The notes: a model not told the origin generated them from the sequence alone. 64,000 nucleotides of DNA from CAJXMH01 sp040220135 (GCA_040220135.1 JAVJTT010000020.1:62001-126000), one strand, 5' to 3'. Counted from the stretch's first letter, positions 26,833 through 36,240 are shown. Translations and numbers: made by a program.

Positions 26833-28089
26833 TTAATCGTCTTTGTTGCTTGTAGAGTAAACAGTCAGTCCGCTTCTTAGTTTAGGTTCTATCCAAGTGC
26901 TTTTGGGTGGCATTATTTGATCAGCATTGGCAATATCTTTTAATTGTTGCATGCTTACCGGAAAGTGTGAAAAGGCCACTTTGTATCTTCCGCTATCTAC
27001 TTCTTTCATTAAAGCCTCGACTCCAGCTAGGCCACCTAGAAAAGCAATTCGTTTGTCTGTTCTTAAATCTTTAATGCCTAAAATGGGATCAAGCAAGTGA
27101 TTCGTCAAGATGGCCACGTCTAAACTATTCACTGGATCAGATTCCTTGTAAAGTCCTTCTTTGGGAATAAGACAATACCATTTGCCTTCTAGGTACATTC
27201 CAATTTCATGAACCTTTCGAGGATTGAATACGGCTTGATCAGTAAATAAGACCTCAAACTCTTGATTTAAAGCTTTGAGAAATTTTTTGGTGGTCAATTT
27301 GCCAATGTCTTTCACCAAGCGATTGAATTCATAAATCTGAAGTTCGCTTTCCGGAATAAAAATTCCCATGAAGTGGTTGTACTTTTCGTCTCCTTTGTGT
27401 TGTGGGTTTTTGGCTTTTAGCTCATTACCCAGCAGGGCAGAAGAGGCTGAGCGGTGATGGCCGTCGGCAATGTAAATGGAATCGATTCTAGCAAAAGAAT
27501 CTTGGATGGTGGCAATATGCTCATCTTGATCGATGATCCAAAAGGTATGACGCACTTTGTTGGTGGTGGTGAAGTCGTACTCTGCGCGATCTAACACAAT
27601 TTGCTGCACCACTTGGTCAATAGCCGGCTGATTGGGATAGGTAAAACAAACCGGCTCTGCGTTGATCTCAACTCCTTTTAAATATTCTTTAAACATCTCT
27701 TCGCGCTTGGCAATGGTAGCCTCGTGCTTTTTGATCACTTTCTGATTGTAATCCTCAACCGCAGCGCAACCAATGATACCCAAATAGGGGTGACCATCTT
27801 TAATTTGGCGATACAAATAGTAACAAGCTTTGTCATCTTGCTCTAATATTTGTTGATCAACAAAGTCGTCAAATTTTTGACGGACTTTTTCATATTTCAC
27901 CGCTCCTTTTGATCGCTCTCCTTTCTTTAAATTATATTCAGGATTGAGAATGTGAAGAAAAGTAAAGGGGTTTTCATCTAGTTTAGAACGCAGGGCTTTA
28001 GCGTGATAAGAAATGTAGGATCGAGAGGCCACCAAATGGGCTTTATCGCGCACTGGTCTTATAGCCTTAAAGGGAATTACGTCTGCCAC
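26833..28089 (-). CDS. DUF1015 family protein
   Basis: A 418-residue cytosolic protein. FKAIRPVRDKAHLVASR near the start and IADGHHRSASSALLG in the middle are hallmarks of DUF1015 (the HHR motif resembles a catalytic or phosphate-binding site). Members are commonly found beside serA and serC, as here. A role near serine metabolism has been proposed from context, but I cannot confirm one. It is separated from serA by a terminator hairpin and leads its own run. Confidence 0.85.
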   Translation of the reverse strand: MADVIPFKAIRPVRDKAHLVASRSYISYHAKALRSKLDENPFTFLHILNPEYNLKKGERSKGAVKYEKVRQKFDDFVDQQILEQDDKACYYLYRQIKDGHPYLGIIGCAAVEDYNQKVIKKHEATIAKREEMFKEYLKGVEINAEPVCFTYPNQPAIDQVVQQIVLDRAEYDFTTTNKVRHTFWIIDQDEHIATIQDSFARIDSIYIADGHHRSASSALLGNELKAKNPQHKGDEKYNHFMGIFIPESELQIYEFNRLVKDIGKLTTKKFLKALNQEFEVLFTDQAVFNPRKVHEIGMYLEGKWYCLIPKEGLYKESDPVNSLDVAILTNHLLDPILGIKDLRTDKRIAFLGGLAGVEALMKEVDSGRYKVAFSHFPVSMQQLKDIANADQIMPPKSTWIEPKLRSGLTVYSTSNKDD

Positions 28090-28138
28090 GGTTTTTAAAT
28101 TTTGAAAGCTAAGTTACAAGAAAGCTAAAGGAAAAAGA

Positions 28139-28167
28139 AAAGGGTGAAAGAAAGCCTTTCACCCTTT
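28139..28167 (-). terminator. Terminator of the serC-serA transcript
   Basis: A 12-bp perfect stem (AAAGGGTGAAAG at 28139-28150 with CTTTCACCCTTT at 28156-28167) around a 5-base loop. On the minus strand it is followed by a T-rich run. It separates serA from the downstream DUF1015 gene. Confidence 0.8.
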
Positions 28168-28187
28168 AGCTTGATACAATTAACGAA

Positions 28188-29147
28188 CTAAGCGTTTTCT
28201 TTTTGATAATGGGCGATAATGTTATCTGCCAATTCAGTTCCAATTCTATCTTGGGCTTCCAAAGTGGCCGCACCAATGTGCGGGCTCATGGAAATTTTAT
28301 CTTGTGCTAAAATGTCGTTTGAAGGTGTGGGCTCATTCTCAAAAACGTCTAAAGCAGCTTGAGCAACTTTACCTTCATTTAGGGCTTTGATTAGCGCATT
28401 TTCATCAACTACTCCGCCGCGGGCAGCATTAATAATAATCGCACCCGCTTTCATTTGGGCAATTTCTTTTTCTCCAATCAGTGCTTTCCCAATTGCAGGT
28501 ACGTGCAAACTAATAAAGTCTGACTGACTAAGTAGCTCACCCAATTCTGTTTTGGGTATACTAACCTTTACAGTTTGGTCAGCAACAGATACTGCTAGCT
28601 CAAAAGGTCCGTCTACCATGTCAAAGGCCAATACTTTCATGCCGCAACCTAAAGCATATTCGGCCAAGGCTTGTCCGATTCTTCCAAATCCGTAGATTCC
28701 CAGAGTTTTTCCTCTTAGTTCTATTCCTTTGGCGTAAGCCTTTTTTAAGGTTTTGAAATCGCTGTTTCCTTTTTCGGGCATGGCTCGATTAGCTTGATGC
28801 AAAAAGCGAACAGCTCCAAATAAATGGGCCATTACCAATTCGGCTACCGATTGTGAGGAAGAAGCCGGAGTATTGAAAACTTCAATTCCTTTCGATCGGG
28901 CATAGTCCACATCAATGTTATCCATGCCTACACCTCCGCGGCCTACCATGCGCAATGATGAACAAGCGTCGATCAAGTCTTTTCTTACTTTGGTAGCAGA
29001 ACGCACCAATAGCACTTCGTATTTATTCTCATTAATTGCAGCCTCAAGATTTTCCTGCTCAACTTTTTCAGTAACAACTTCAAAGCCTGCTTTTTCAAGT
29101 GCTTCTTTTCCCGAAGGGGCAATACCGTCGTTTGCTAATACTTTCAT
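28188..29147 (-). CDS. serA: D-3-phosphoglycerate dehydrogenase
   Basis: First step of serine synthesis, oxidising 3-phosphoglycerate with NAD. The short form, without an ACT domain, has 319 residues. The Rossmann motif GIYGFGRIG, the catalytic Arg in NAARGGVVDE, the Glu in FENEPTP and the His in MSPHIGAAT are present. I start it at 29147 (MKVLANDGI) and not at 29183, because the family begins there, an AAAGGAA stretch lies just upstream and overlap with serC is avoided. Confidence 0.94.
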   Translation of the reverse strand: MKVLANDGIAPSGKEALEKAGFEVVTEKVEQENLEAAINENKYEVLLVRSATKVRKDLIDACSSLRMVGRGGVGMDNIDVDYARSKGIEVFNTPASSSQSVAELVMAHLFGAVRFLHQANRAMPEKGNSDFKTLKKAYAKGIELRGKTLGIYGFGRIGQALAEYALGCGMKVLAFDMVDGPFELAVSVADQTVKVSIPKTELGELLSQSDFISLHVPAIGKALIGEKEIAQMKAGAIIINAARGGVVDENALIKALNEGKVAQAALDVFENEPTPSNDILAQDKISMSPHIGAATLEAQDRIGTELADNIIAHYQKENA

Positions 29148-29163
29148 AAGATTCCTTTCTCTT

Positions 29164-30237
29164 TTATCCTTTAGTTCTTTCAATTTCTTTCATAACATCT
29201 ACCAATACCTGCACGCTTTCTAGGGGCAGGGCATTGTACATGGAAGCACGGTAGCCGCCAACTGAGCGATGGCCATTTATACCACTAATGTTTGCTTCTT
29301 TCCACATTTTGTCAAAAGTGTCTTTATGGTCCTCATTTTGTAAAACAAAAGTGGCGTTCATGTTCGAGCGGTCTTCTTTTGCTGTAACCCCTTTAAATAG
29401 TGGATTGCGGTCTATTTCATTGTAAAGCAAATCAGCTTTTGCTTGGTTTTGCTTCTCTATGGCTGCAACTCCTCCGTTTTTCTTCAACCACTCTAAGGTT
29501 AACATGCTCACATAAACTGGATAAACAGGTGGAGTATTGAACATAGAATCCTTTTTAATATGTGTTCTTAGGTCTAGCATGGTTGGAATGTTATCGCCAG
29601 CTTTTCCTAAGGCAGACTCTTTAACAATGTACAAAGTGGTTCCTGCAGGTCCCATATTCTTTTGAGCTCCTGCGTAGATCAAATCAAAGTTGGCCACGTT
29701 TATTTCCTGACTAAAAATGTCAGAAGACATGTCGCAAAGCAAAGGAATTCGACTAACTGGGAAATTCTTGAATTGCGTCCCGAAAATGGTATTGTTGGAC
29801 GTTAAGTGCAAGTATTTCGCATCATTGGGAATGCCATAACCTTTCGGAATATAGCTGAAGTTTTTGTCTTCACTGCTGGCAATTACTTCTGCTTTTCCAA
29901 TTCTATTGGCTTCTTTAATGGCTTTGGTTGACCAACTGCCGGTATTGATGTAAGCTGCTTTTCCACCCGGTGGTAAAAAATTGTAAGCCGCCTTTAAAAA
30001 GCCCAAGCTAGCACCACCTTGTAAAAACAGCACTTGGTAGCCATCCGGAACATTTAAAAGTTCTTTTACTAACGCTCTCGCCTTTTCCATTACTTCCACA
30101 AAATCTTTGCTTCGGTGCGAAATTTCGAGAATCGAAAGGTTTAAATCATTGAAATTTAATACGGCTTGCGAAGCTTGTTGTAGCACTTCTTGGGGAAGTA
30201 TACAAGGTCCGGCACTGTAATTATGAACTTTGGTCAT
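29164..30237 (-). CDS. serC: Phosphoserine aminotransferase
   Basis: PLP enzyme converting 3-phosphohydroxypyruvate to phosphoserine, the second step of serine synthesis. The chosen start, MTKVHNYSAGP at 30237, gives 357 residues, the usual length. An ATG at 30306 would add 23 unconserved residues. The PLP lysine is in YAGAQKNMGPAG. VLFLQGGASLGF and INGHRSVGGYRASMYNA are family motifs. It is followed 16 bases later by serA. Confidence 0.96.
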   Translation of the reverse strand: MTKVHNYSAGPCILPQEVLQQASQAVLNFNDLNLSILEISHRSKDFVEVMEKARALVKELLNVPDGYQVLFLQGGASLGFLKAAYNFLPPGGKAAYINTGSWSTKAIKEANRIGKAEVIASSEDKNFSYIPKGYGIPNDAKYLHLTSNNTIFGTQFKNFPVSRIPLLCDMSSDIFSQEINVANFDLIYAGAQKNMGPAGTTLYIVKESALGKAGDNIPTMLDLRTHIKKDSMFNTPPVYPVYVSMLTLEWLKKNGGVAAIEKQNQAKADLLYNEIDRNPLFKGVTAKEDRSNMNATFVLQNEDHKDTFDKMWKEANISGINGHRSVGGYRASMYNALPLESVQVLVDVMKEIERTKG

Positions 30238-30397
30238 GAAATTTGGTTTTTTTTGCGTCTCGCTCAAAATTGCGAAATATTTACCAAAAGTAAGCTTTGA
30301 TAGCAAGCATATTCAAGGCATTTTAGGTTAATTTTACAAGAAGAAAAGCTTAAGTGAATAAAATTTTAAATTCATTCGCTAAGAATTCAAAATGTTG

Positions 30398-30405
30398 TAT
30401 ATTTG
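30398..30405 (+). promoter_or_regulatory. Candidate -7 box for rpmE2
   Basis: TATATTTG, a full TAnnTTTG match, 25 bases before the L31 start. The same box and the following GCC occur before the HU gene. Confidence 0.5.
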
Positions 30406-30430
30406 CCCTCCAATTTTTTAAGGCAGAATC

Positions 30431-30730
30431 ATGAAAAAAGATATTCACCCGGAAGATTATAGATTTGTAGTTTTTAAAGATATGTCGAACGACTATTCTT
30501 TTTTAACAAAATCAACTGCACCTGCTAAGGAGACAGTGAAGTGGGAAGACGGAAACGAATATCCGTTGGTGAAACTGGAAATTTCACACATGTCACATCC
30601 TTTCTATACTGGTAAGATGAAATTGGTTGATACTGCGGGTAGAATTGACAAGTTTAAGAATCGTTACAAGAAATTTGACAAAAAAGACAAAGCTGCTGCT
30701 GAAGACTCTGAAAAAGAAGAAAGCAAGTAG
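30431..30730 (+). CDS. rpmE2: 50S ribosomal protein L31 type B
   Basis: A 99-residue type B L31: KKDIHPEDYRFVVFKDMS and EISHMSHPFYTGK with DTAGRIDKFKNRY match the family, and there are no zinc-binding cysteines. The acidic C-terminal extension (about 84-99) is common in Bacteroidota. It is a single-gene transcript with its own promoter and a strong terminator. Confidence 0.96.
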   Translation: MKKDIHPEDYRFVVFKDMSNDYSFLTKSTAPAKETVKWEDGNEYPLVKLEISHMSHPFYTGKMKLVDTAGRIDKFKNRYKKFDKKDKAAAEDSEKEESK

Positions 30731-30751
30731 ATTTAGCTTAAATAGATAGTT

Positions 30752-30787
30752 GAAAAGCCCCTCGACGCAGTCGAGGGGCTTTTTTTG
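30752..30787 (+). terminator. Terminator of rpmE2
   Basis: A 10-bp stem (AGCCCCTCGA / TCGAGGGGCT, 30756-30780) with a 5-base loop, flanked by A and T tracts. Confidence 0.9.
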
Positions 30788-30887
30788 TGCGTTTTCTAGG
30801 GATCTTCAAGTTTTTCCTCCAAAGGCCGACATGTCAAAATCTAGAAAGGCTTATTAAAGGCTTTACTTGAATTGGCTCTAAGGCTTT

Positions 30888-31739
30888 TTAACTAAGCAAC
30901 ACTTTCCAAGCTTGTTCAATTTTTGCCTCACAAAGTAAGTCATGAGCTTGTTTTTGTTTGCCTTCCCAATCAGCGGCTATTTCAAAGGAATCGACAAAGT
31001 CAGAAATTTCTTCACCGGAGGGTAAGCGCTCAACATTTCCTAGCATGCCTAGGTCGTTGCCAGTTAAAATCTTGCTTGTTCTAATTTTTTCGGGTAATTG
31101 GTCTACGCCAATCCCTTTTTGACGTATGGGTTTGGGAACTTCAAATAGGGCATCGCCATTGGCGTGCACATACCAGTTTCCGCCCATGCGGCCAACTAAG
31201 TCGATTTTTTTGGTGTCAATGTTACCTTCTTCATCTAAAACGTCATCACTGATGTGGATCATCACGATCTCACAAATGATCAAGTTGCCCGAACCACCCT
31301 CATCGCCCAACTCAACCACTTCACGCACTTTGCACTCCAATGAAACTGGGGACTCTTTAACTCTAGCGGGTTTTACCATTTCAGATTCTACCGGAGTTAA
31401 GCCCGATTTAGCAAACTCGTCAACTCCTTTTTCATAGGCTGTGCTGGATAGAGACATTTGTTGTACAATGTCATGATTAACTACGTTAATTACCACCTCC
31501 ATGGTTTCTTTCGCATTGAGGTAGGTGTCTTTTTGGGTGTTGGTTCTACCGCTCTTAGCTGGAGAAAAAATAGCAATAGGTGGCCGAGTGCTAAATACAT
31601 TAAAGTAGCTAAATGGGCTAAGGTTTCGGTTGCCCTCCTTGTCTACCGTAGAGGCAAAGGCTATTGGTCGTGGAGCGATTGCGCTCAGCATGTGGTGGTG
31701 TAATCTTCCGAGTGATATGTCTTCTGGCTTAACTTTCAT
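30888..31739 (-). CDS. Flavin reductase-like FMN-binding protein
   Basis: A 283-residue protein of the flavin reductase (DIM6/NTAB) family. The FMN-binding part is near the N-terminus: LHHMLSAIAPRPIAFASTVDKEG, then NLSPFSYFNVFSTRPPIAIFSP and the TNTQKDTYLNAKET segment. It is longer than the approximately 200-residue core, with a C-terminal helical extension from about 205. Substrate unknown. It is divergent from tRNA-Leu. Confidence 0.85.
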   Translation of the reverse strand: MKVKPEDISLGRLHHHMLSAIAPRPIAFASTVDKEGNRNLSPFSYFNVFSTRPPIAIFSPAKSGRTNTQKDTYLNAKETMEVVINVVNHDIVQQMSLSSTAYEKGVDEFAKSGLTPVESEMVKPARVKESPVSLECKVREVVELGDEGGSGNLIICEIVMIHISDDVLDEEGNIDTKKIDLVGRMGGNWYVHANGDALFEVPKPIRQKGIGVDQLPEKIRTSKILTGNDLGMLGNVERLPSGEEISDFVDSFEIAADWEGKQKQAHDLLCEAKIEQAWKVLLS

Positions 31740-31811
31740 GGTGTTCCTTTTATCTAATTCATTACAAGATTAACTATATCAATTTTTATATAAAAACACC
31801 TTTGATTCAGA

Positions 31812-31842
31812 TTGTATGATTTTTGAAAAAGTATTACTTTTG
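31812..31842 (+). promoter_or_regulatory. Promoter of tRNA-Leu
   Basis: TTG at 31812-31814 and TACTTTTG at 31835-31842, with 20 bases between, match the Bacteroidota -33/-7 pattern. The tRNA begins 43 bases downstream. Confidence 0.55.
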
Positions 31843-31885
31843 CGCTCCTGTTTGAATAAAACAGAAGTTCATTAAGTATTGAATT

Positions 31886-31970
31886 GCGGATGTGGTGAAA
31901 TTGGTAGACACGCTAGATTTAGGATCTAGTGCTTCGCGGCTTGTGGGTTCGAGTCCCTCCATCCGCACCA
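31886..31970 (+). tRNA. tRNA-Leu (anticodon UAG)
   Basis: 85 bases including an encoded CCA end. The acceptor stem GCGGATG pairs with CATCCGC, the anticodon stem CTAGA/TCTAG encloses loop TTTAGGA (anticodon TAG, reading CUA), a long variable arm follows, and the T arm contains GTTCGAGTC. All the features of a class II leucine tRNA are present. Confidence 0.97.
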
Positions 31971-31975
31971 AATGA

Positions 31976-32010
31976 ATGGCGTAAGGCTTTGGTTTTACGC
32001 CATTTTTTTT
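31976..32010 (+). terminator. Terminator after tRNA-Leu
   Basis: A 9-bp perfect stem (ATGGCGTAA at 31976-31984 with TTACGCCAT at 31995-32003), a 10-base loop and a T run to 32010. It lies just upstream of the tig start. Confidence 0.8.
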
Positions 32011-32026
32011 AACACAAAATCAAGCT

Positions 32027-33379
32027 ATGGAAGTAGTAAAAAAAGACCTAGACAAGCTTAACGCAGAGATCACGATCAAAATCAACGAAAGTGATTACAA
32101 AGAAAAAGTTGAGCAATCTTTAAGAAATTATCGAAAGACAGTAAACATGCCCGGTTTTAGAAAAGGACACGTTCCTATGGGTATGGTAAAGAAAATGGTC
32201 GGAACCAATGTGATGGCCGAAGAGATTAATCGACTGTTGAGTGATAAATTGTACGCATACATTGGGGAAGAAAAGCTAAATGTTCTAGGCAACCCTATGC
32301 CCAAAGAAGAAGCAGCGAAAGACATTGATTGGGACAATCAAAAGGAGTTTGAGTTTACTTATGAAGTGGGCTTAGCACCAGAAGTCAAAGTGGATATTAC
32401 CGAGAAGGACAAGTTCGAAAAGTTCAAGATCAAGATCACTGACAAAATGGTGGATGAGCAAATTACCGAAATGGCGAAACGCTATGGTAAGATGATTGAA
32501 GTAGAGCAGTCAGAAAAAGGTGACATGCTTTACGGTAAGTTTGAAGAACTTGAAAAAGGAAAAGTAAAAGAAGAGGGGATTTCAAACAGCAGTGTTTTAA
32601 ATATCGCCACCATTAAGAAAGACAAAGACCAAAAGAAGTTTATTGGGTTAAAGAAAGGAGATGTGGTGAAGGTAAAACCTCAAAACATCGCTGAGCCAAA
32701 CTATGTGGCAGCTTGGTTGGGAATTGATGAGCAGTATATAAAGGATCAAAAATCAGAGTTTCAGTATACGGTTGAGAAAATTAACCGCATGGAGCCGGCA
32801 GAGTTGAATCAAGACTTCTTTGACAAGATTTATGGACCGGGCACAATCAAAAGCAAAGAGGAAATGCAAGAGCGCATCAAGGGCGAAATGCAAACCAATT
32901 TTGACCAAAACTCTGAGCAGCTATTAGAAAGAGATGTGCAAGAATACCTTTTGAAAAAAGCAAAACTTGATCTTCCGGATGCGTTTATGAAGCGTTGGTT
33001 GAAAACCGCTAACGAAAAGCCCATTACGGATGAGCAAATTGAAGAAGAATACGATCAATATGCAAAGGGATTAAGATGGCAGTTAATTGAAAACAAGCTG
33101 ATTAAAGAGCACGATATAAAAGTTGAGCAAGAAGAAATTATCGAGCACACTAAAAATTTAGTGAAGCAACAGTTGGCCGGCATGGGTCAAAACATGATGG
33201 GCGAAGAAGAGATTGAGGCTACTGCAAAAAGAGTCTTAGAAAACCAAGACGAAGCTCGTCGGTTATATGAGCAACTTTACTCGGCTAAATTGCGCAAGTT
33301 CTATTTAGAAAAGGCCAAGATAAAAGAGAAGGACATCAGCTACGATGATCTTGTTAAATTAGCTGAGAAACAAGCTTAA
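32027..33379 (+). CDS. tig: Trigger factor
   Basis: Ribosome-bound chaperone of 450 residues. The N-terminal ribosome-binding domain has the loop GFRKGHVPMG (about 43-52, the G-F-R-x-G-x-x-P signature). A divergent middle PPIase-like region and a helical C-terminal arm domain follow. The gene is the first of the conserved order tig-clpP-clpX and directly follows the tRNA-Leu terminator, so a promoter in that short gap or readthrough is needed. Confidence 0.94.
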   Translation: MEVVKKDLDKLNAEITIKINESDYKEKVEQSLRNYRKTVNMPGFRKGHVPMGMVKKMVGTNVMAEEINRLLSDKLYAYIGEEKLNVLGNPMPKEEAAKDIDWDNQKEFEFTYEVGLAPEVKVDITEKDKFEKFKIKITDKMVDEQITEMAKRYGKMIEVEQSEKGDMLYGKFEELEKGKVKEEGISNSSVLNIATIKKDKDQKKFIGLKKGDVVKVKPQNIAEPNYVAAWLGIDEQYIKDQKSEFQYTVEKINRMEPAELNQDFFDKIYGPGTIKSKEEMQERIKGEMQTNFDQNSEQLLERDVQEYLLKKAKLDLPDAFMKRWLKTANEKPITDEQIEEEYDQYAKGLRWQLIENKLIKEHDIKVEQEEIIEHTKNLVKQQLAGMGQNMMGEEEIEATAKRVLENQDEARRLYEQLYSAKLRKFYLEKAKIKEKDISYDDLVKLAEKQA

Positions 33380-33474
33380 TTTTTTCATGTATAGGGATCT
33401 CTTCTTCATGAACAAAATTTAAGTTTAGCAAAGAGAAAGAGAATATTTTCACCTATTAGAAAAAGAAAGAAAAC

Positions 33475-34134
33475 ATGGATTTTAGCAAAGAATTTAAAAG
33501 CTACGCTACTAAGCACAAAGGGCTGAACAGCATGCATGTAGAAAACTACATGAATTCAGTGACACCCTACATTATTGAAGAGCGCCAATTGAACGTTGCT
33601 CAAATGGATGTATTTTCAAGATTGATGATGGATCGCATTATCTTTTTGGGTACCGGAATAAATGATCAAGTAGCAAATATTATTCAAGCGCAGTTATTGT
33701 TTTTAGAATCTGCTGATTCTAAAAAAGACATTCAGGTGTACTTGAATTCTCCCGGAGGTTCAGTTTATGCCGGTTTAGGTATTTACGATACCATGCAATA
33801 TATCAATCCTGATGTTGCTACTATTTGTACTGGCATGGCCGCTTCTATGGGAGCGGTTTTACTTTGCGCAGGAGCAGAAGGCAAGCGAACTGCTTTACCT
33901 CACTCAAGGGTTATGATTCACCAGCCTATGGCCGGAACACAAGGGCAAGCTTCAGACATGGAGATTGCGGTGAAGGAAGTATTGAAGATGAAAAAAGAAC
34001 TTTATGAGATCATTGCTAATCACTCAGGACAAAAGTTTGATAAGGTGGAAGAGGACTCAGACCGTGACTACTGGATGTCGGCTAAAGAAGCGAAAGACTA
34101 CGGTATGATCGACGAAGTATTAGCAAAAAAATAA
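33475..34134 (+). CDS. clpP: ATP-dependent Clp protease proteolytic subunit
   Basis: Serine protease subunit of 219 residues that forms the ClpP barrel. The catalytic Ser is S124 in GMAASMGAVLL, the His is H149 in RVMIHQP, and the third triad residue lies in the DSDRDYWMSAKEA region near 200. Its N-terminus is longer than in E. coli ClpP, common in this phylum. It sits between tig and clpX, its partner ATPase. Confidence 0.97.
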   Translation: MDFSKEFKSYATKHKGLNSMHVENYMNSVTPYIIEERQLNVAQMDVFSRLMMDRIIFLGTGINDQVANIIQAQLLFLESADSKKDIQVYLNSPGGSVYAGLGIYDTMQYINPDVATICTGMAASMGAVLLCAGAEGKRTALPHSRVMIHQPMAGTQGQASDMEIAVKEVLKMKKELYEIIANHSGQKFDKVEEDSDRDYWMSAKEAKDYGMIDEVLAKK

Positions 34135-34150
34135 ACGGAGTTTAAATTCC

Positions 34151-34158
34151 TAACTTTG
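34151..34158 (+). promoter_or_regulatory. Candidate -7 box for clpX
   Basis: TAACTTTG, a full TAnnTTTG match, in the 63-base clpP-clpX gap. No clear -33 box is visible. It suggests clpX may also be transcribed on its own. Confidence 0.35.
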
Positions 34159-34193
34159 ACCTCGATATTCCCTTATCGGGGTCATTTTGTTTT
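34157..34193 (+). terminator. Terminator-like hairpin between clpP and clpX
   Basis: A 10-bp stem with one G-U pair (TGACCTCGAT at 34157-34166 with ATCGGGGTCA at 34175-34184), an 8-base loop and TTTTGTTTT. It ends only 4 bases before the clpX start and could reduce clpX expression relative to clpP. Confidence 0.5.
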
Positions 34194-34197
34194 AGTT

Positions 34198-35427
34198 ATG
34201 AAAGACGAGAAAAGAATACATTGTTCCTTTTGTGGAAGAGATAAGAAAGACACAAATGTGCTGATAGCCGGTATTACGGGACACATTTGTGACAATTGCA
34301 TTGCTCAAGCCGGAGCGATTGTGAAGGAGGAAGTAAGTTCGAGCGATAAAGACGACCTAAACTTTACTTTGCTAAAGCCAAAGGAGATCAAAGACCATTT
34401 GGATGAATATGTGATTGGGCAAGAAGCGGCAAAGAAAGTATTGTCTGTAGCAGTTTACAATCATTATAAAAGGATTACCCACGGCACTTATGCCGATGTT
34501 GACATTGAAAAGTCAAACATTTTATTGGTAGGGGAAACCGGAACGGGAAAAACCCTTTTAGCGAAAACCATTGCTAAACTATTGGAAGTGCCTTTTTGTA
34601 TTGCAGACGCTACTGTACTCACTGAAGCTGGTTATGTGGGCGAAGACGTGGAAAGTATTCTTTCTAGACTGCTTCAAGCTGCAGATTACGATGTGGCAAA
34701 AGCCGAAAAGGGAATTGTATTTATCGACGAGCTTGATAAAGTTGCGCGGAAAAGTGATAATCCTTCCATTACTAGAGATGTTTCGGGCGAAGGAGTACAG
34801 CAAGCTTTATTGAAACTTTTGGAAGGAGCAACGGTAAGCGTTCCGCCTCAAGGGGGAAGAAAGCATCCTGAACAAAAAATGGTTTCTATTAATACACAGA
34901 ACATTCTTTTTGTCTGTGGTGGTGCTTTTGATGGAATTCAACGACTCATTGCCAAGCGACTTAATACTAATGCAATTGGTTATAAGAACAAAGAGGAAGA
35001 AGAGGCAATTGACGAGACTAACTTCTTGCAGTATGTGACACCTCATGATATTAAACGTTTTGGATTAATTCCAGAATTGATTGGCCGTATTCCGGTTATG
35101 GCACACTTAAATCCACTAGATAAATCAGCGCTTCGCAGAATCTTAACCGAGCCTAAAAACTCCATAATTAAACAATACATCCGTTTGTTTGAATTAGATG
35201 GAGTAGAGCTTAGTTTTGAGAAAAAGGCCCTAGATTTTATCGTGGAAAAAGCGGAAGCCTACAAGCTGGGTGCTAGAGGATTACGCTCCATTTGTGAAGC
35301 GATCATGCTGGATGCCATGTATGAGACACCCACCAAAAAGGAGAAAGAAAAATTAGTGGTAACAGCCAGTTACGCCAAGCAACGCTTTGATAAGTCTACT
35401 TTGAAGAAGTTGAAAGTAGCGAGTTAG
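34198..35427 (+). CDS. clpX: ATP-dependent Clp protease ATPase subunit ClpX
   Basis: AAA+ unfoldase of 409 residues that feeds ClpP. The zinc-binding domain cysteines are C9, C12, C31 and C34. Walker A is GETGTGKT at 112-119, the pore loop is in GYVGEDVES, Walker B is IDELD at 176-180, and sensor 2 is in LGARGLRS. I chose the ATG at 34198 because MKDEKRIHCSFCG is the family start; the upstream TTG at 34156 would read through a hairpin. The 3' end exists a second time as a remnant at 36321. Confidence 0.97.
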   Translation: MKDEKRIHCSFCGRDKKDTNVLIAGITGHICDNCIAQAGAIVKEEVSSSDKDDLNFTLLKPKEIKDHLDEYVIGQEAAKKVLSVAVYNHYKRITHGTYADVDIEKSNILLVGETGTGKTLLAKTIAKLLEVPFCIADATVLTEAGYVGEDVESILSRLLQAADYDVAKAEKGIVFIDELDKVARKSDNPSITRDVSGEGVQQALLKLLEGATVSVPPQGGRKHPEQKMVSINTQNILFVCGGAFDGIQRLIAKRLNTNAIGYKNKEEEEAIDETNFLQYVTPHDIKRFGLIPELIGRIPVMAHLNPLDKSALRRILTEPKNSIIKQYIRLFELDGVELSFEKKALDFIVEKAEAYKLGARGLRSICEAIMLDAMYETPTKKEKEKLVVTASYAKQRFDKSTLKKLKVAS

Positions 35428-36221
35428 TTGCAGCTGTATTCTAACTCTCTTATATAAACATCTCCCGAAAAAGTTATTTCTTCAATCGTAATTGGATAGT
35501 TGTGTTGGTTATACGAGTATTTTCTTGATATTATATTTGAAGAGCCATCTCCAATAGAATTCATCTCTAGTAAATTGTTTCTTGAATTTAAACTATTGAA
35601 GAGGGTGTTTGATGAATATCCTATTTGCTTAAATGGGTTTACCATATTGTCATATGTATGCTCTATCATAATGGGATTAGCTATAGGAATATTGTCTTCT
35701 TCAATTTTACGAGATGAAATTAAATTTCCACTAGACCACTCTAATGCGTAAAGGCTAGTTTTAGATAGGCTTAAATTGTTAAATAAAACTTCAAATGGGT
35801 CTTTATTACTTCCCTGATAACTATAATAATATATTTCATTAGCTGTATCTAAATCAATAGAGTGGGCTTCTATTATCCTATTTTGATTGTCGTAGTAAAA
35901 TATCTCAGTAGTATCGTTTCCTGGTGAACTTCTTATAAACTTTAATCTAGACTTAGCATCATATAATAGTTCGGTTGAGTCATTCGGATTCACAAAGCCA
36001 AAATATTTGGAAGTTATTTTTATAAGTCTGCCATAATTGTCGTAATCGTATTCTTTTACTTGTTTGTTCTCAGGTTCGTCTTTGATGAAAAAGGTCTGTT
36101 TTTCAATCCGACAATCATAATTCAAAGCTGGGACAAATGATGTATTACCGTTAGTATTTTCCTCTTTTTTACAGGAAGATAGTGTAATAGCTAAAGTGAA
36201 TATAAAAATTGCAATTTTCAT
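35424..36221 (-). CDS. Lipoprotein with YD/RHS-like repeats, copy A
   Basis: A 265-residue protein with a lipoprotein signal (lipid cysteine C17 in TLSSCKKEE; the acidic residues just after it suggest surface export). The body has four or more YD-type repeats (YDYDNYGRLIKI, LLYDAKSRLKFI, FYYDNQNRIIEA), as in RHS-like beta repeats. It ends LEYSCN, exactly like the related protein at 36374. It overlaps the clpX stop by 4 bases on the opposite strand. Function unknown. Confidence 0.75.
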   Translation of the reverse strand: MKIAIFIFTLAITLSSCKKEENTNGNTSFVPALNYDCRIEKQTFFIKDEPENKQVKEYDYDNYGRLIKITSKYFGFVNPNDSTELLYDAKSRLKFIRSSPGNDTTEIFYYDNQNRIIEAHSIDLDTANEIYYYSYQGSNKDPFEVLFNNLSLSKTSLYALEWSSGNLISSRKIEEDNIPIANPIMIEHTYDNMVNPFKQIGYSSNTLFNSLNSRNNLLEMNSIGDGSSNIISRKYSYNQHNYPITIEEITFSGDVYIRELEYSCN

Positions 36222-36240
36222 TCAATAAAAGATGTCGATT

